From Candidatus Nanopelagicales bacterium (GTDB taxonomy: Bacteria; Actinomycetota; Actinomycetes; S36-B12): DNA of 54,611 nucleotides. The stretch spans positions 1-54,611 of the forward strand of contig SHUQ01000004.1 of NCBI GenBank assembly GCA_009694585.1, given 5' to 3'. The notes below the pieces were generated by a model, which made no database searches, was not told the origin of the DNA, and was given only the letters and a program-made list of their open reading frames with translations. Shown here piece after piece: positions 53,484 to 54,611 of this stretch (position 1 is its first letter; every line of letters starts with the position of its first letter). The position numbers were made by a program, and so were the translations under genes.

Positions 53484-54611
53484 ATGAGCGTCACTACCGC
53501 AAAAGGCTTTCGGGCCTCCGGAGTGCGGGCGGGTATTAAGGAGTCTGGGGCACCAGATGTGGCGCTGGTGGCAAACGATGGACCACTATGCGTCGCAGCA
53601 GGGGTATTTACCGCCAACAGATTCAAGGCGGCACCGGTGCTTTGGTCACAGCAGGCGGTGGCCGACGGCGAACTGCGTGCGGTGGTATTGAACTCCGGTG
53701 GGGCAAATGCTTGTACCGGGTCGCCTGGATTTGTTGATACCCATCAAACAGCCGAACGAGTTGCGCAGTTACTGGAAATTAGCGCCGGTGATGTCGCCGT
53801 GTGCTCAACGGGACTGATCGGTGAACGATTGCCGATGGCCAAGATCCTTACGGGTGTCGACAAGGCGGTTGCTGAACTAGACATTGACGGGGGAGGTGAC
53901 GCCGCGACCGCCATCATGACCACCGACAGTGTTCCCAAACTGGCTGAAATTCACCTCGGTGGTTACGCAATCGGTGGCATGGCCAAGGGTGCCGGCATGA
54001 TTGCACCAGCTTTGGCGACGATGCTCGTGGTTGTTACCACTGATGCAGTGATTACCGCAGAGCAGGCCGATTCTGCATTGCGGTCAGCAACCGGAGTTAC
54101 TTTTGACCGCATAGATTCTGATGGCTGCATGTCAACCAATGACACGGTGCTGCTCTTGTCTAGTGGAGCAAGTGGGGTAACTCCGAATATTGAAGAGTTC
54201 ACCGCTGCACTTACCGGCGTGTGTTGGGATTTGGCCGGCCAAATTATCGCCGACGCCGAGGGCGCATCAAAAAATATCGCCATTGTGGTGGATGAGGCCT
54301 TAACTGCTGACGATGCGGTTGAGGTGGCCCGGGCAATCGCCCGGAGCAATCTATTGAAGTGCGCAATCCACGGTGCGGACCCGAATTGGGGCCGAGTCCT
54401 GTCTGCGATTGGCACCACGAATGCGGTATTTAATCCAGATCTAGTTGATGTTGCCATCAATGGCATTTGGATCTGCAAGGGCGGTGCGATCGGAGTCGAT
54501 CGGGATTTGGTTAATTTGAGTGGCCGGGCAGTTGAGATACGGGTTGCACTGCGCGCCGGCGCCGAATCTGCCACGGTGCTCACCAACGACTTGACTGCCG
54601 AATACGTCCAC
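53484..54611 (+). CDS. argJ: Bifunctional glutamate N-acetyltransferase / amino-acid acetyltransferase (truncated by window end)
   Basis: My translation from ATG 53484: MSVTTAKGFRASGVRAGIKESGAPDVALVANDG...TANRFKAAPVLWSQQAV...SGGANACTG...; open to the last base (...NDLTAEYVH). Absent from the ORF track because no stop is in the window. Confidence 0.95.
   Translation, partial: MSVTTAKGFRASGVRAGIKESGAPDVALVANDGPLCVAAGVFTANRFKAAPVLWSQQAVADGELRAVVLNSGGANACTGSPGFVDTHQTAERVAQLLEISAGDVAVCSTGLIGERLPMAKILTGVDKAVAELDIDGGGDAATAIMTTDSVPKLAEIHLGGYAIGGMAKGAGMIAPALATMLVVVTTDAVITAEQADSALRSATGVTFDRIDSDGCMSTNDTVLLLSSGASGVTPNIEEFTAALTGVCWDLAGQIIADAEGASKNIAIVVDEALTADDAVEVARAIARSNLLKCAIHGADPNWGRVLSAIGTTNAVFNPDLVDVAINGIWICKGGAIGVDRDLVNLSGRAVEIRVALRAGAESATVLTNDLTAEYVH

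Noticed and set aside
1-54611. CRISPR arrays, transposases, phage genes, tRNAs, rRNAs
   Set aside because: No repeat-spacer periodicity, transposase-like proteins or cloverleaf/CCA-bearing segments noticed; the gaps between genes are mostly under 100 nt. A tRNAscan/Infernal run would be needed to exclude small RNAs.

Overview
This 54.6 kb window is a chromosomal core segment of an actinobacterium. The type is inferred from gene order and protein style; the exact lineage was not determined. Every gene I call except one is on the + strand. The gene order is: hisI-trpE-(Trp-operon membrane protein)-(HGxxPAAW protein)-two-component system-DUF2752-trpC-trpB-trpA-DsbA-like-lgt-gltB-gltD-pyk; then pyrR-pyrB-pyrC-carA-carB-pyrK-pyrD-pyrF-gmk-rpoZ-coaBC-metK-priA-def-fmt-rsmB-rpe-ribD-ribE-ribBA-ribH-hisE-hisG; then a lone minus-strand SseB-like gene and a divergent MFS transporter; then infC-rpmI-rplT-rRNA methyltransferase, a 2OG-oxygenase-like gene with cysD and cysN/C, pheS-pheT-argC and argJ (truncated by the window end). 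I saw no CRISPR array, mobile element, rRNA or tRNA. The best candidates for something new are: (1) a translationally coupled cassette of an uncharacterised putative Fe(II)/2OG dioxygenase with CysD and CysN/C (APS/PAPS synthesis), inserted between the rplT-rRNA methyltransferase block and pheST; (2) a recurrent TANNNT-N6-start-codon signature, without a Shine-Dalgarno, at transcription-unit heads, indicating widespread leaderless transcription, with argC the clearest case; (3) structured 5' leaders upstream of gltB, pyrR (PyrR-loop type, RBS sequestered) and infC (with a probable ATC start codon). No computations or searches were run; all calls are from reading the sequence and the supplied ORF track.
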